The notes: a model not told the origin generated them from the letters alone. DNA of 64,000 nt from Mesorhizobium shangrilense (GCF_028826155.1 NZ_JAQGPN010000001.1:868001-932000); one strand, 5' to 3'; positions 17,235-25,368 are shown, counted from the stretch's first letter. Numbers and translations are program-made.

Positions 17235-17957
17235 TCAACTCACATAGGCATGAAGCGTCGTTGCGGTGCGCGATTGCGGCATATGCAGGCTTTCGGGGGT
17301 CGCTTCGCCCTTGCGGATCACGGATATCCAGGCATATCCGCGGTGCAGCCGAGCCTCGCGCGCTGCGCCGTTGCACCGCCGCGCAACGTCGGCGCTGACG
17401 CGGAACAAGTCCGCGCGCGGCGTCACATGGTAGAGGCGCAGCCACGCCTGGAGCGCGGTTTTCGACCAGACGGGCAGTTGCGCCAGATCGCCGAAGTCGA
17501 CGACGTGAAGCTCGCCCTGCGGGGCCAGAAGGGTTGCCGCGTTGGCGATGACCGAGCGCCACTGCGGAATCATCGAGACAGCGTAGGAGATGAAGATGCG
17601 GTCGAAGGCCGCCTGCCCGAAGACGCGCGCCGGATCGAACTCGGCGGCATCGGCGAGCGCAAGGCGCGTGCGGGCGCGAAGTCCGGCGCGTTCGATCGCG
17701 ACGCCGGCGGTTGACAGCATCTCGCGGGAGATGTCGACGCCGAAGAAGCTGGCATCCGGATAGAGACTTGCCGCGCGGACGAGGTTGCGACCGGTGCCGC
17801 AGCCGATCTCGAGCACCGTGCCGCCGGCCGGCGGCTTGAGGCCGGAGAGCATCGGATCGCGGCCGAGCAGATAAAACTTGCGAGTGAGGTCGTAGAAATG
17901 GCGCTGGCGCCGGTAGACGCGGTCCATCAGCACGGCATGCTCGACCCCGGCCGCCAT
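17235..17957 (-). CDS. btaB: BtaB-like methyltransferase for betaine lipid (DGTS) synthesis
   Basis: BtaB methylates the amino group of diacylglyceryl-homoserine three times with SAM to give the betaine lipid DGTS at the inner membrane. The 240-residue protein has an N-terminal YRRQRHFYDLTRKFYLLGRD segment shared with BtaB and related lipid N-methyltransferases, SAM motif I TVLEIGCGTGRNLVRAA near residue 47, and FDRIFISYAVSMIP near 120. The gene begins one base after btaA ends, a conserved pairing that supports the assignment more firmly than sequence alone. Confidence 0.9.
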   Translation of the reverse strand: MAAGVEHAVLMDRVYRRQRHFYDLTRKFYLLGRDPMLSGLKPPAGGTVLEIGCGTGRNLVRAASLYPDASFFGVDISREMLSTAGVAIERAGLRARTRLALADAAEFDPARVFGQAAFDRIFISYAVSMIPQWRSVIANAATLLAPQGELHVVDFGDLAQLPVWSKTALQAWLRLYHVTPRADLFRVSADVARRCNGAAREARLHRGYAWISVIRKGEATPESLHMPQSRTATTLHAYVS

Positions 17958-17958
17958 G

Positions 17959-19215
17959 TCAGCCCCTCAGCACATAGAGGTGGAAGCCGCCATAGATCGA
18001 CGAGCGATCGCGGGCGTGCAGCGCGAGCGACTCCGCCTGCCGATATTCCCAGCGTTCCAGCAACGTGTCCATCAGGCGGCCCGGCAGCAGGCTTTCGGCG
18101 GCCGCGGTGCGGAAGATCACGCGGGCGCCTGGCGCCGCGGTCCGCGTGATCTCAAGCCACAGGTCGTTGAGCTGTTCATCGGACATCCAGTCCTGGGCGT
18201 CGAGCAGCACGAAGCGGTCGACGCTCGCTACAGGCTTGCCGGACAGAAACTCGCCGAAGGAGGCGTTGGTGACGCTGAGGCGGTCGGCGCGGGCGCGCAA
18301 CGTCTCGAAATGCGCGGCCTTCAGATAGGGCGGCAGTGGTCCCGCCGCGTCGTAGCGGCGGCCGAAGGCCTGCCAGGCGAAATAGTTCTCCGACAGTGGA
18401 AAGTCGCAGGCCAGCTTTTCGAGGCGCGTGCGCAGGATCGACTCCATGCCTTCGCCCGCAGTCGCCAGCGCATCGTATTGCTGAGGCGGGATGCCGAGCC
18501 CGTAGAGCGACGATTTTCGGCCGGTCAGCCAGCGGACCAGCCGCTTGTCGAACAGCGGCGCCAGATGGGTATCGAAGAAGGCGCGCTGCGCGGCAATATC
18601 CCTGGCTTCAAGCAGGTCGGCCGGATCGACGCCATATAGGCGGGCGACGCGATGCCCGGCGCCGATGAACAGGCCGAGCAGGCCGTGGCGATAGAGGCCG
18701 CGGTCGACAATGGAGACACGGCGGCGGCCGAACACGCTCCGCCCGTCCCAATAGGCGCGGCTTTCGGCGTCGAGCCGCCCCCGGATGTGACGCCGGTAGG
18801 CCACGGCGTTTTCCGCAGAGGGGTCGCCGGCGAAGAAGCGGAGAAAACTCTCATGGTCCGGCAAGGAGCCCAGGGCAGCCAGCTTGAGGCGATTGAAGGC
18901 GACATGGGTGCGGTTGAGGTCGACCGCCTCGATGCGGGCCGGGTCGGCCAGTAGATAGGAAATCGCGTTGCAGCCGCCCGACGCAATGGTGACGATGCGG
19001 TTGCCCGGCTCGATCGCCAGTGCCGCCATGTCGACCTCCGGGTCCTCCCAGATCTGGGCATAGACAAGGCCGCTGAACAGCTTGGCGAAGAGCCGTTCGC
19101 CGATGCCGGCCGGCGACAGGGCGGAGTTCCTGCGCACAGCCTGGCGCAGCCGCGCTGCCGCCTGCTTCCGCGTCGCCGATGGGGGCTGGGGCCATGTCGT
19201 CGAGATGGTGTTCAC
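17959..19215 (-). CDS. btaA: BtaA, SAM:diacylglycerol 3-amino-3-carboxypropyltransferase
   Basis: BtaA transfers the aminocarboxypropyl group of SAM to diacylglycerol, the first step of betaine lipid synthesis. The 418-residue sequence (DUF3419) has LFSGLVYAQIWEDPEVDMAAL near residue 48, the SAM-binding IVTIASGGCNAISYLL near 74 and AVDLNRTHVAFNRLKLAAL near 97, and a C-terminal second half with FVLLDAQDWMSDEQLN and GARVIFRTAAAE, all typical. It lies between plcP and btaB on the same strand. Diacylglycerol released by PlcP would be its substrate, so the three genes form one pathway, controlled by the Pho box upstream of plcP. Confidence 0.95.
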   Translation of the reverse strand: MNTISTTWPQPPSATRKQAAARLRQAVRRNSALSPAGIGERLFAKLFSGLVYAQIWEDPEVDMAALAIEPGNRIVTIASGGCNAISYLLADPARIEAVDLNRTHVAFNRLKLAALGSLPDHESFLRFFAGDPSAENAVAYRRHIRGRLDAESRAYWDGRSVFGRRRVSIVDRGLYRHGLLGLFIGAGHRVARLYGVDPADLLEARDIAAQRAFFDTHLAPLFDKRLVRWLTGRKSSLYGLGIPPQQYDALATAGEGMESILRTRLEKLACDFPLSENYFAWQAFGRRYDAAGPLPPYLKAAHFETLRARADRLSVTNASFGEFLSGKPVASVDRFVLLDAQDWMSDEQLNDLWLEITRTAAPGARVIFRTAAAESLLPGRLMDTLLERWEYRQAESLALHARDRSSIYGGFHLYVLRG

Positions 19216-19236
19216 GGGGGTTCCTCCAACCGAGGT

Positions 19237-20073
19237 CTATGCTGCGCGGCGACGCCAGAGCGGGATTGCGGCCGCCCGCTGCCGGTTCAGTTCGCGGGAA
19301 ACAGTCGACCACTCGATGATCTCGATGCGTCCGTCGAAATGCTCCACCGCCGCGGTGCAGCTTTCGACCCAGTCGCCGGTGTTGACATAGGCAAGGCCGC
19401 CGAAATCGCGGAGCGCGGCGCTGTGGATGTGCCCGCAAATCACGCCGTCGACGCCTTCGCGGCGGGCCTCGCCGGCCAGCGTCTCCTCGAACCTGCCGAT
19501 GAAGTTGACCGCGTGCTTGACCTTGACCTTGGCCCAGGCCGACAGCGACCAGTAGGTGAAGCCGAGCCGGCGGCGCGCCACGTTGATGTGGGTGCTGAGC
19601 CAAAGCGCGATCTCGTAGGCCCAGTCGCCCAGATAGGCGAGCCACCGCGCATGGCGCACGACCACGTCGAAGACGTCGCCATGGATGACCAGATAGCGCT
19701 TGCCGTCCGCCGCGACGTGGATGTCGGTCTCGCGTATCTCGATGCCGCCGAAATTCATGCCGCAATATTCGCGCAGGAACTCGTCGTGGTTGCCCGGCAC
19801 GTAGACGATCCGCGTGCCCTTGCGCGCCTTGCGCAGCAGCTTCTGCACCACGTCGTTGTGGGACTGCGGCCAGTACCAGCCGGAGCGAAGCCGCCATCCG
19901 TCGACGATGTCGCCGACCAGGTAGATCGTCTCGGCGTCGTGCTGCCTGAGGAACTCGAGCAGGGCCGCAACCTGCGCGCCCTTGGTGCCGAGATGCACGT
20001 CGGAAAGGAACAGGGTGCGGTACTTTCGCGTCCCGGTGTTCGTTCCTGAATCGGCTGGCGCGGCATTCATCAT
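19237..20073 (-). CDS. plcP: PlcP-like phospholipase C, metallophosphoesterase family
   Basis: PlcP of Sinorhizobium meliloti is an LpxH-related metallophosphoesterase that cleaves phosphatidylcholine and phosphatidylethanolamine to diacylglycerol when phosphate is scarce. This 278-residue protein shows the calcineurin-like metal motifs in order: FLSDVHLG (residue 22), VGDIVDGW (about 53), VPGNHDEFLREY (about 92), IHGDVFD (about 125) and CGHIHSA (about 210). LpxH proteins are shorter (about 240 residues) and Lipid A synthesis in this group uses LpxI, so an LpxH role is less likely. The operon plcP-btaA-btaB and the Pho box strongly favour the lipid-remodelling function. Confidence 0.88.
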   Translation of the reverse strand: MMNAAPADSGTNTGTRKYRTLFLSDVHLGTKGAQVAALLEFLRQHDAETIYLVGDIVDGWRLRSGWYWPQSHNDVVQKLLRKARKGTRIVYVPGNHDEFLREYCGMNFGGIEIRETDIHVAADGKRYLVIHGDVFDVVVRHARWLAYLGDWAYEIALWLSTHINVARRRLGFTYWSLSAWAKVKVKHAVNFIGRFEETLAGEARREGVDGVICGHIHSAALRDFGGLAYVNTGDWVESCTAAVEHFDGRIEIIEWSTVSRELNRQRAAAIPLWRRRAA

Positions 20074-20096
20074 GCAGCGCCTTTGAGCAAACGTGC

Positions 20097-20114
20097 GTGA
20101 CAGGCGGATGACGG
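20097..20114 (-). promoter_or_regulatory. PhoB box upstream of plcP-btaA-btaB
   Basis: Read on the minus strand the site is CCGTCATCCGCCTGTCAC, two CTGTCAT-like heptamers (CCGTCAT and CTGTCAC) separated by four bases, giving the 11-base repeat spacing of PhoB sites. It ends 24 bases before the plcP start. This predicts induction of the operon in phosphate starvation, as known for plcP and btaAB in rhizobia. Confidence 0.8.
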
Positions 20115-20228
20115 GGACCGATGTGAGGTTTCACACTCGCAACATTGCTGCAGTTAAGCTATTCTCCTTGCGGCCATCGTCCGACGGCAGCGCTGGGCAT
20201 GCGCCATACGCGACTTCGAGGTCGGAAA

Positions 20229-21326
20229 ATGTCGGGCATCATGCATTCGCAGATCGCCTGGTGGGCGATCCTCCGCAGGTTTGCCACGCTAAGCGCGTTC
20301 GCGCTGGCGATGGGCGGCGCTCTTGTCTCAACTGCCGGCGCGGCATCGACATGGACGCTGGATCCTGCGCAGTCGACGCTCACCTACCAGTCGGTCAAGA
20401 AAAACACGATCGTCGAGACGAACACGATCCGGAACATCTCCGGCAGCATCGACACCGACGGATCGGCGACCATCACGCTTGATCTCAATTCGGTGGATAC
20501 GGGCGTCGACATCCGCAACGTGCGGATGCGCTTCCTGTTCTTCGAGACCTTCGAGTTCCCCAACGCGACGATAACCGCCAAGGTAGACCCAGCGGCTTTC
20601 GCCGACCTGCCGCAGAAGCGCCGGATGGTGGTGCCGCTGCCGGTGAAGCTCTCGCTGCACGGCGTCGACAAGGAGATCACGGCGAACGTCGCGGTCACCA
20701 TGCTCACGGACAACCTCGTGTCCGTCGCGTCTCACGCTCCGGTCGCCGTCAAGGTCGAGGATTTCGGCCTGCTGCCGGCGATCGAGAAGCTGGAACGTGC
20801 GGCCAATGTGACGAACATCGTGCCGACGGCCTCGGTATCGTTCGATTTCGTCTTCGGAACCGAGCCGGCGGCCAAGCCGGAGCTCGTCCAGGTCGCGGCG
20901 ACGCAAACGACCGGACCGATCGCTACCGACGCGACCAAGACGGAGTATTCCCGCGAGGAATGCACCAACCGCTTTGACGTGCTGTCAAAGACGGGAGCCA
21001 TCTATTTCCGTACCGGCAGCGCGCGGCTCGATCGGCAGAGCGACCACGTGCTCGGCAGCGTGCTGGACGTTGTGACCAAATGCCCCGCGCTGAAGGTCCA
21101 GGTGTCCGGGTTCACGGATTCCGACGGCTCCGACACCGAAAACCAGAACCTTTCGGAGCGGCGGGCCAATGCGGTGAGAGACTACATCCTCAACGCCGGC
21201 GTCGCCTCCGAGCGGATCGCCGCGACCGGATATGGAGAAGCCGAGCCGATAGCCCCGAACGACAGCGCCAAGAACAAGGCGCTCAACCGCCGCATCGAAT
21301 TCTCGGCGACGGCGATGTCGAATTGA
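20229..21326 (+). CDS. Exported YceI-OmpA fusion protein
   Basis: The product is 365 residues from the start chosen at 20229, which has GAGGTCGGAAA upstream; two earlier in-frame codons are possible. After a signal peptide ending near VSTAGAA comes a YceI-like lipocalin domain (STWTLDPAQSTLTYQSVKKN ... TITLDLNSVDTGVDIRNVRM ... LSLHGVDKEI), which in YceI proteins binds polyisoprenoid or amide lipids. The C-terminal 110 residues are an OmpA peptidoglycan-binding domain (IYFRTGSARLDRQSDHVL, VSGFTDSDGSDTENQNLSERRANAV, GYGEAEPIAPNDSAKNKALNRRIEF). It would sit in the periplasm attached to the wall. Fusion of these two domains is uncommon. The caspase-like gene follows after 16 bases. Confidence 0.85.
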   Translation: MSGIMHSQIAWWAILRRFATLSAFALAMGGALVSTAGAASTWTLDPAQSTLTYQSVKKNTIVETNTIRNISGSIDTDGSATITLDLNSVDTGVDIRNVRMRFLFFETFEFPNATITAKVDPAAFADLPQKRRMVVPLPVKLSLHGVDKEITANVAVTMLTDNLVSVASHAPVAVKVEDFGLLPAIEKLERAANVTNIVPTASVSFDFVFGTEPAAKPELVQVAATQTTGPIATDATKTEYSREECTNRFDVLSKTGAIYFRTGSARLDRQSDHVLGSVLDVVTKCPALKVQVSGFTDSDGSDTENQNLSERRANAVRDYILNAGVASERIAATGYGEAEPIAPNDSAKNKALNRRIEFSATAMSN

Positions 21327-21342
21327 GGCTGCGCCGGGCATA

Positions 21343-22557
21343 ATGCGATACGTGTCCACGCTTCTCTGCGCACTGGCGATGCTGTTGATCTCGGCGGCCG
21401 GGGCCGCGGCTGAGCGGCGCGTCGCGCTGGTCATGGGCAACTCTGCCTATTCGAATCTTCCCGTCCTCAAGAACGCGGCCGGCGACGGCAAGGCGATGGC
21501 CGAAAAACTGAGCGGCCTTGGCTTCGAGGTCGTTTCCGGATTCGACCTCTCCAAGAGCGAAACGCAGGCGACCATGGCGCGCTTCGCCAAGGTCGTGCGC
21601 GGCGCCGATATGGCCGTGTTCTTCTATGCGGGGCACGGGCTGCAGGTGTCGGGACGCAACTATCTGCTGCCGGTTGACGCGGTGCTGGAGGACGAAACCT
21701 CTCTCGATTTCGAAGCGGTGCTGCTCGATTTCGTGCTGCGCCAGATGTCGCGTGAAACGAAGGTTCGGCTGGTTTTCCTCGACGCCTGCCGTGACAATCC
21801 GCTGGCCGCGGCAGGCGTCGGTCGCCGTTTCTCCGATGCCGGCAAGGGCCTCGCCGAGGTGAGATTCGAGGACGGCGGCGACGGCACGCTGATCGCCTTC
21901 GCCACCAGCCCGAACGAGGCCGCCTACGACGGCAGCGGAGAGCATTCGCCCTTCGCCGCGGCGTTGCTGGACCATATCGGCGATGAGAACGTGCAGCTGA
22001 CCACGGTGATGACCCGGGTCACCGGCGACGTCTACAAGGCGACCGCCGGCAAGCAGCGGCCATGGGTGAACGCGTCCCTCATCGACGAGGTGATGCTGAA
22101 CCCCGTTGCGGCCAGCGAGCCGTTGATCGTCGGCACGGCGCCGGATGCCGCGGCGCCGGACGCCAGCGGCCAGGCGCTGCGGTCGGCGCAGGAGCCAGCG
22201 GCCTCCGCCGAGGGCGATCAGGTGGCGATGAACGCGCTGCGGGCGCAGATACCCAAGCTCGGCAGCGATGCGCCCATCAGCTTCGAGGGTAAGGTGGAGT
22301 TCGGCGACCCGGTGCTGGATGGCAAGAGCATCGCCGAACTGATCCAGGGCAAGCCGCGGTTCCCCCCGATCGAGGGGCTCGACAAGACGATCTGGGACAA
22401 GCACTGCGTGTCCTGCCATGGCTGGACCAAGGACACGCTGTGCGAGCAGGCGCGGACCTATGACGTGGACGACCTCAGGATCATGCGCTTGCCCCACCCG
22501 CTCGGCACCCATTTCAAGGTCGCGCTCGCCAAATGGGCGCATGGGGGCTGCAAGTAG
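21343..22557 (+). CDS. Caspase-like (peptidase C14) exported protein with C-terminal CXXCH motif
   Basis: A 404-residue protein with a signal peptide (MLLISAAGAAAERR region), then a caspase/p20 domain: RRVALVMGNSAYSNLPVLKN (residues 20-39), catalytic His in FFYAGHGLQVSGRNYLLPVDA and catalytic Cys in VFLDACRDNPLAAAG. A Pro/Ala-rich linker (about 255-300) leads to a short C-terminal segment with IWDKHCVSCHGWTKDTLCEQ (CVSCH, a c-type heme attachment motif) and a final WAHGGCK. The domain after the linker is only about 60 residues, small for a cytochrome, so heme binding is a hypothesis. It is coupled to the YceI-OmpA gene. Confidence 0.85.
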   Translation: MRYVSTLLCALAMLLISAAGAAAERRVALVMGNSAYSNLPVLKNAAGDGKAMAEKLSGLGFEVVSGFDLSKSETQATMARFAKVVRGADMAVFFYAGHGLQVSGRNYLLPVDAVLEDETSLDFEAVLLDFVLRQMSRETKVRLVFLDACRDNPLAAAGVGRRFSDAGKGLAEVRFEDGGDGTLIAFATSPNEAAYDGSGEHSPFAAALLDHIGDENVQLTTVMTRVTGDVYKATAGKQRPWVNASLIDEVMLNPVAASEPLIVGTAPDAAAPDASGQALRSAQEPAASAEGDQVAMNALRAQIPKLGSDAPISFEGKVEFGDPVLDGKSIAELIQGKPRFPPIEGLDKTIWDKHCVSCHGWTKDTLCEQARTYDVDDLRIMRLPHPLGTHFKVALAKWAHGGCK

Positions 22558-22637
22558 GCCGTGCTTCTCGCCGAATCTCCATCAGATTGACTCTGTGTCC
22601 AAACCGCGTAAAAGCGCAGCGGACGACGGAGACCCTT

Positions 22638-22769
22638 ATGCGCGGCCTGCTGATGGCGCTTTTTGCACTGGATTTCCCGGGCCATGCGGCCGCGGGCAGT
22701 GCTGCACGTCCCCGTTTCACCACCTCGGCCAAAACGACTCGTAAAACCACGACCACCAAAACGGTCTGA
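22638..22769 (+). CDS. Possible small protein, 43 aa, hydrophobic N-terminus and Thr/Lys-rich tail
   Basis: ATG 22638 is preceded by GGAGACCCTT. The 43 codons encode MRGLLMALFALDFPGHAAAG followed by a basic, Thr-rich end (TTSAKTTRKTTTTKTV). It could be a small exported or membrane-associated peptide, or a leader for asd. The 329-base gap 22558-22886 holds nothing else convincing except a GC-rich palindromic fragment near 22790-22830. No family is recognised. Confidence 0.35.
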   Translation: MRGLLMALFALDFPGHAAAGSAARPRFTTSAKTTRKTTTTKTV

Positions 22770-22886
22770 TCTCCCTTGGCCAATCCGCCCTCTCCCCGGG
22801 TCCGGCCGGAGGGGGACGGGACCCGCGATGGTCGGCGGGTCTTCTCCAAGCCAAACCAGGTGGAGAGCGACAGGAGATTTTTTGCG

Positions 22887-23921
22887 ATGGGTTTCAAGGT
22901 AGCGGTCGCCGGCGCCACGGGCAATGTGGGCCGGGAAATGCTGAACATCCTCGAAGAGCGAGGCTTTCCGGCAGACGAGGTGGTGGCGCTCGCCTCGCGC
23001 CGCAGCCAAGGTACCGAAGTGTCCTATGGTGACCGCACGCTCAAGGTGAAGGATCTCGCCACCTACGACTTCTCCGACACCGACATCTGCCTGATGTCGG
23101 CCGGCGGCAACGTCTCCAAGGAGTGGTCGCCCAAGATCGGCAGGCAGGGCTGCGTCGTCATCGACAACTCGTCGGCCTGGCGCTACGACCAGGACGTGCC
23201 GCTGATCGTACCGGAGGTGAACCCGGACGCCATTGACGGCTTCTCCAGGAAGAACATCATCGCCAACCCGAACTGCTCGACCGCCCAACTGGTGGTGGCG
23301 CTGAAGCCGCTGCACGACAAGGCAAAGATCAAGCGCGTCGTCGTCTCGACCTACCAGTCGGTGTCGGGCGCCGGCAAGGAAGGCATGGACGAGCTGTTCA
23401 CGCAGACGCGCGCCGTCTTCGTCGCCGATCCGGTGGAAGCCAAGAAGTTCACCAAGCGCATCGCCTTCAACGTCATCCCGCACATCGACGTGTTCATGGA
23501 AGACGGCTACACCAAGGAAGAGTGGAAGGTGATGGCCGAGACCAAGAAGATGCTCGATCCCAAGATCAAGCTGACCGCCACCGCCGTGCGCGTCCCGGTG
23601 TTCATCGGCCATTCGGAATCGGTCAACATCGAGTTCGAGGAGCCGATCACCGCCGATGAGGCGCGCGATATCCTGCGCGACGCGCCGGGTTGCCTCGTCA
23701 TCGACAAGCGCGAGAACGGCGGCTACATCACGCCGATCGAGAGCGCCGGCGAGGATGCAACCTACATCAGCCGCATCCGCGAGGACGCCACCGTCGAAAA
23801 CGGACTGGCGATGTGGATCGTATCGGACAATCTGCGCAAGGGCGCAGCGCTCAACACCGTCCAGATCGCCGAACTGCTCATCGCGAAGGGCCTGATACAG
23901 CCGAAGAAGAAGGCCGCCTGA
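22887..23921 (+). CDS. asd: Aspartate-semialdehyde dehydrogenase
   Basis: Asd reduces aspartyl phosphate to aspartate semialdehyde with NADPH, the branch point to lysine/diaminopimelate, threonine and methionine. The 344-residue product has VAVAGATGNVGREMLNIL (residues 5-22), SAGGNVSKEW near 70, the active-site Cys in NPNCSTAQLVVALKPLHD near 130, and the substrate-binding VRVPVFIGHSESVNIEF near 233-249. Start 22887 has AGGAG upstream and matches the family N-terminus; the open frame further 5' is intergenic. It stands alone in the conserved leuD-leuB-asd backbone. Confidence 0.97.
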   Translation: MGFKVAVAGATGNVGREMLNILEERGFPADEVVALASRRSQGTEVSYGDRTLKVKDLATYDFSDTDICLMSAGGNVSKEWSPKIGRQGCVVIDNSSAWRYDQDVPLIVPEVNPDAIDGFSRKNIIANPNCSTAQLVVALKPLHDKAKIKRVVVSTYQSVSGAGKEGMDELFTQTRAVFVADPVEAKKFTKRIAFNVIPHIDVFMEDGYTKEEWKVMAETKKMLDPKIKLTATAVRVPVFIGHSESVNIEFEEPITADEARDILRDAPGCLVIDKRENGGYITPIESAGEDATYISRIREDATVENGLAMWIVSDNLRKGAALNTVQIAELLIAKGLIQPKKKAA

Positions 23922-24075
23922 GCCGCCGGCGTCTTCCCTCCCCCTCGGGGGAGGGCCGATCCGCCTAGCGGACAGAGGTGGGGGTCGCCAGGGCAGTGTT
24001 TGACGTTCTCCTGCGTCGCGCGCTGCCTTGACCTGCTCCACGGCCATCTCCCCTTCACGGGAAGGCGTCGCGTTC

Positions 24076-24495
24076 CTAGGCCTGGGTTGCGCCGGCGCTC
24101 TCGGCCGCCATGGCCTCGAGCAGCCTCATCGCCTCGTCGGCCCGATCCGCCGGCACGAACAGATGGTCGTGATGATAGGCGGAGACCGGATTGACGCTTA
24201 TTCCGGCTGCAGCGAGACGCGCAGTTATCGCGGCCAGGAAACCCACTGCCTCCAGAGACGAGTGGATCTGCAATGTGATCATGCGGCTGGGGAAAGTCGG
24301 GGACATTCCTGCGGCTTCCGCGCTTCCGGCAGACACGATCAACGTCATACCTTCTGCCTCGCGGAAGGACATCACGGGTTGGACGCCCTGAGGGATATCC
24401 CGGCCATGAGGCAGGATCGCAAAGACGAACTCGCCCGGCAGCAAGGCAGGCCGCATCGTCGCCAGAAGCCGTCCGAGATCCTTTTCACCACTCAT
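24076..24495 (-). CDS. ACT-domain protein (COG3602-like)
   Basis: This small cytosolic protein of 139 residues has a ligand-binding-type layout of two ACT-like halves: an N-terminal LGRLLATMRPALLPGEFVFAIL and REAEGMTLIVS, then MITLQIHSSLEAVGFLAAITARLAAAGISVNPVSAYHHDHLFVPADRADEAMRLL, where the HHDHLFVP segment is characteristic. Members are uncharacterised, but ACT domains usually bind amino acids. Its location between asd and a TetR regulator does not define a role. Confidence 0.8.
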   Translation of the reverse strand: MSGEKDLGRLLATMRPALLPGEFVFAILPHGRDIPQGVQPVMSFREAEGMTLIVSAGSAEAAGMSPTFPSRMITLQIHSSLEAVGFLAAITARLAAAGISVNPVSAYHHDHLFVPADRADEAMRLLEAMAAESAGATQA

Positions 24496-24595
24496 CTGGC
24501 CAACTCCGCTATTGTCGGAACCCGAATGCCGGTTGGACGGTTGTCCTTCAACTCGCGATCGGAAACAATGCCGCGCTTACGCTCGATCAGAGGCC

Positions 24596-25237
24596 ATGTC
24601 GCAAACCATCCAGGACCGGCGCGAACGCCAGAAGGCAGCCCAGCGTGACGAACTGCTCAAAGCCGCCCACCAGCTGGTGCAGGAGGACGGCTACGAAGGC
24701 CTGACAATCCGCAAGCTGGCCACGCGGGCCGGCTACGCGCCGATGTCGGTCTATTCCTACTTCGCCGACAAGCACGCGATCCTCGTAGCATTGGCCGAGG
24801 ACCACTTCGCTCTGCTCGCCAGGCGGCTGAACCGGGACTTTTCCGTCGATCCCGTGGACGCACTGCGGGAGGGCCTCCTCGAATATGTCGACTTCGCCCT
24901 CGAGAGCCCCAACGAGTATCGCACGATCTTCATGTCGACCGAGATCGACAAGGATGCGGAGGAATTCGCGGAGAAGGAAGCCGGCAACCCGGCACTGCGG
25001 ATCCTCATCGACCGTGTCGATGCGGCGGTTGCGGCAGGCAGGTTGCGCGGCGATACCCACGCCATCGCGACCATGCTGTGGACCGTCGCCCATGGGGCGA
25101 TCTCTCTGCTGATCGCATTTCCCCACTACCCGTTCGGCGAACCGCGGCAGTACGCGGAACGCGTCATAGCGATCGCCCTGCTTGGCCTTTCCGCCGCCGA
25201 GGTCGAGCCGCTGGTGGACACCCTGCCGCACTGCTGA
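24596..25237 (+). CDS. TetR/AcrR-family transcriptional regulator
   Basis: A 213-residue protein with an N-terminal helix-turn-helix (ELLKAAHQLVQEDGYEGLTI, RKLATRAGYAPMSVYSYFADKHAI, residues 20-65) and a C-terminal ligand domain with TMLWTVAHGAISLLIAF, a WHG-type pattern. The gene lies 131 bases upstream of a small exported protein, and that gap contains a perfect 20-base palindrome and a second 14-base palindrome. It probably represses its neighbour and possibly itself. ATG 24596 is chosen because MSQTIQDRRERQKAAQRDEL is the normal pre-helix start. Confidence 0.88.
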   Translation: MSQTIQDRRERQKAAQRDELLKAAHQLVQEDGYEGLTIRKLATRAGYAPMSVYSYFADKHAILVALAEDHFALLARRLNRDFSVDPVDALREGLLEYVDFALESPNEYRTIFMSTEIDKDAEEFAEKEAGNPALRILIDRVDAAVAAGRLRGDTHAIATMLWTVAHGAISLLIAFPHYPFGEPRQYAERVIAIALLGLSAAEVEPLVDTLPHC

Positions 25238-25278
25238 GCGCCCCCACGCCTCGATCTCCCGCCCTCCTCGGATCCACG

Positions 25279-25298
25279 TTTTCGTACGCGTACGAAAA
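25279..25298. promoter_or_regulatory. Perfect 20-bp palindrome, candidate TetR operator 1
   Basis: TTTTCGTACGCGTACGAAAA is a perfect inverted repeat, immediately upstream of TTGACC (25304-25309), a good -35 hexamer for the small exported protein gene. The CGTAC core is shared with the palindrome at 25342-25355. Position and length fit a TetR-dimer site controlled by the regulator encoded just upstream. Confidence 0.6.
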
Positions 25299-25341
25299 TA
25301 CGCTTGACCTGTGCGTATCTGCCTCGTACATGTATTATGTA

Positions 25342-25355
25342 TCGTACATGTACGA
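25342..25355. promoter_or_regulatory. 14-bp palindrome, candidate TetR operator 2
   Basis: TCGTACATGTACGA is a perfect palindrome. A related half TCGTACATGTA lies just before it at 25324-25334. The site overlaps the region just before the ribosome site of the exported protein gene, so binding would block transcription start or elongation. Confidence 0.55.
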
Positions 25356-25368
25356 ATGGAGAGATCCG

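Noticed and set aside
19237..20073. Calling the metallophosphoesterase LpxH
   Set aside because: The length, btaAB partners and Pho box fit PlcP, and alphaproteobacteria generally use LpxI for that lipid A step.
25304..25338. TTGACC with TATTAT as a standard sigma-70 promoter
   Set aside because: The spacing is 23 bases, too long. TACATG at 25327-25332 gives 17 bases but is a weak -10, so the exact promoter remains open.
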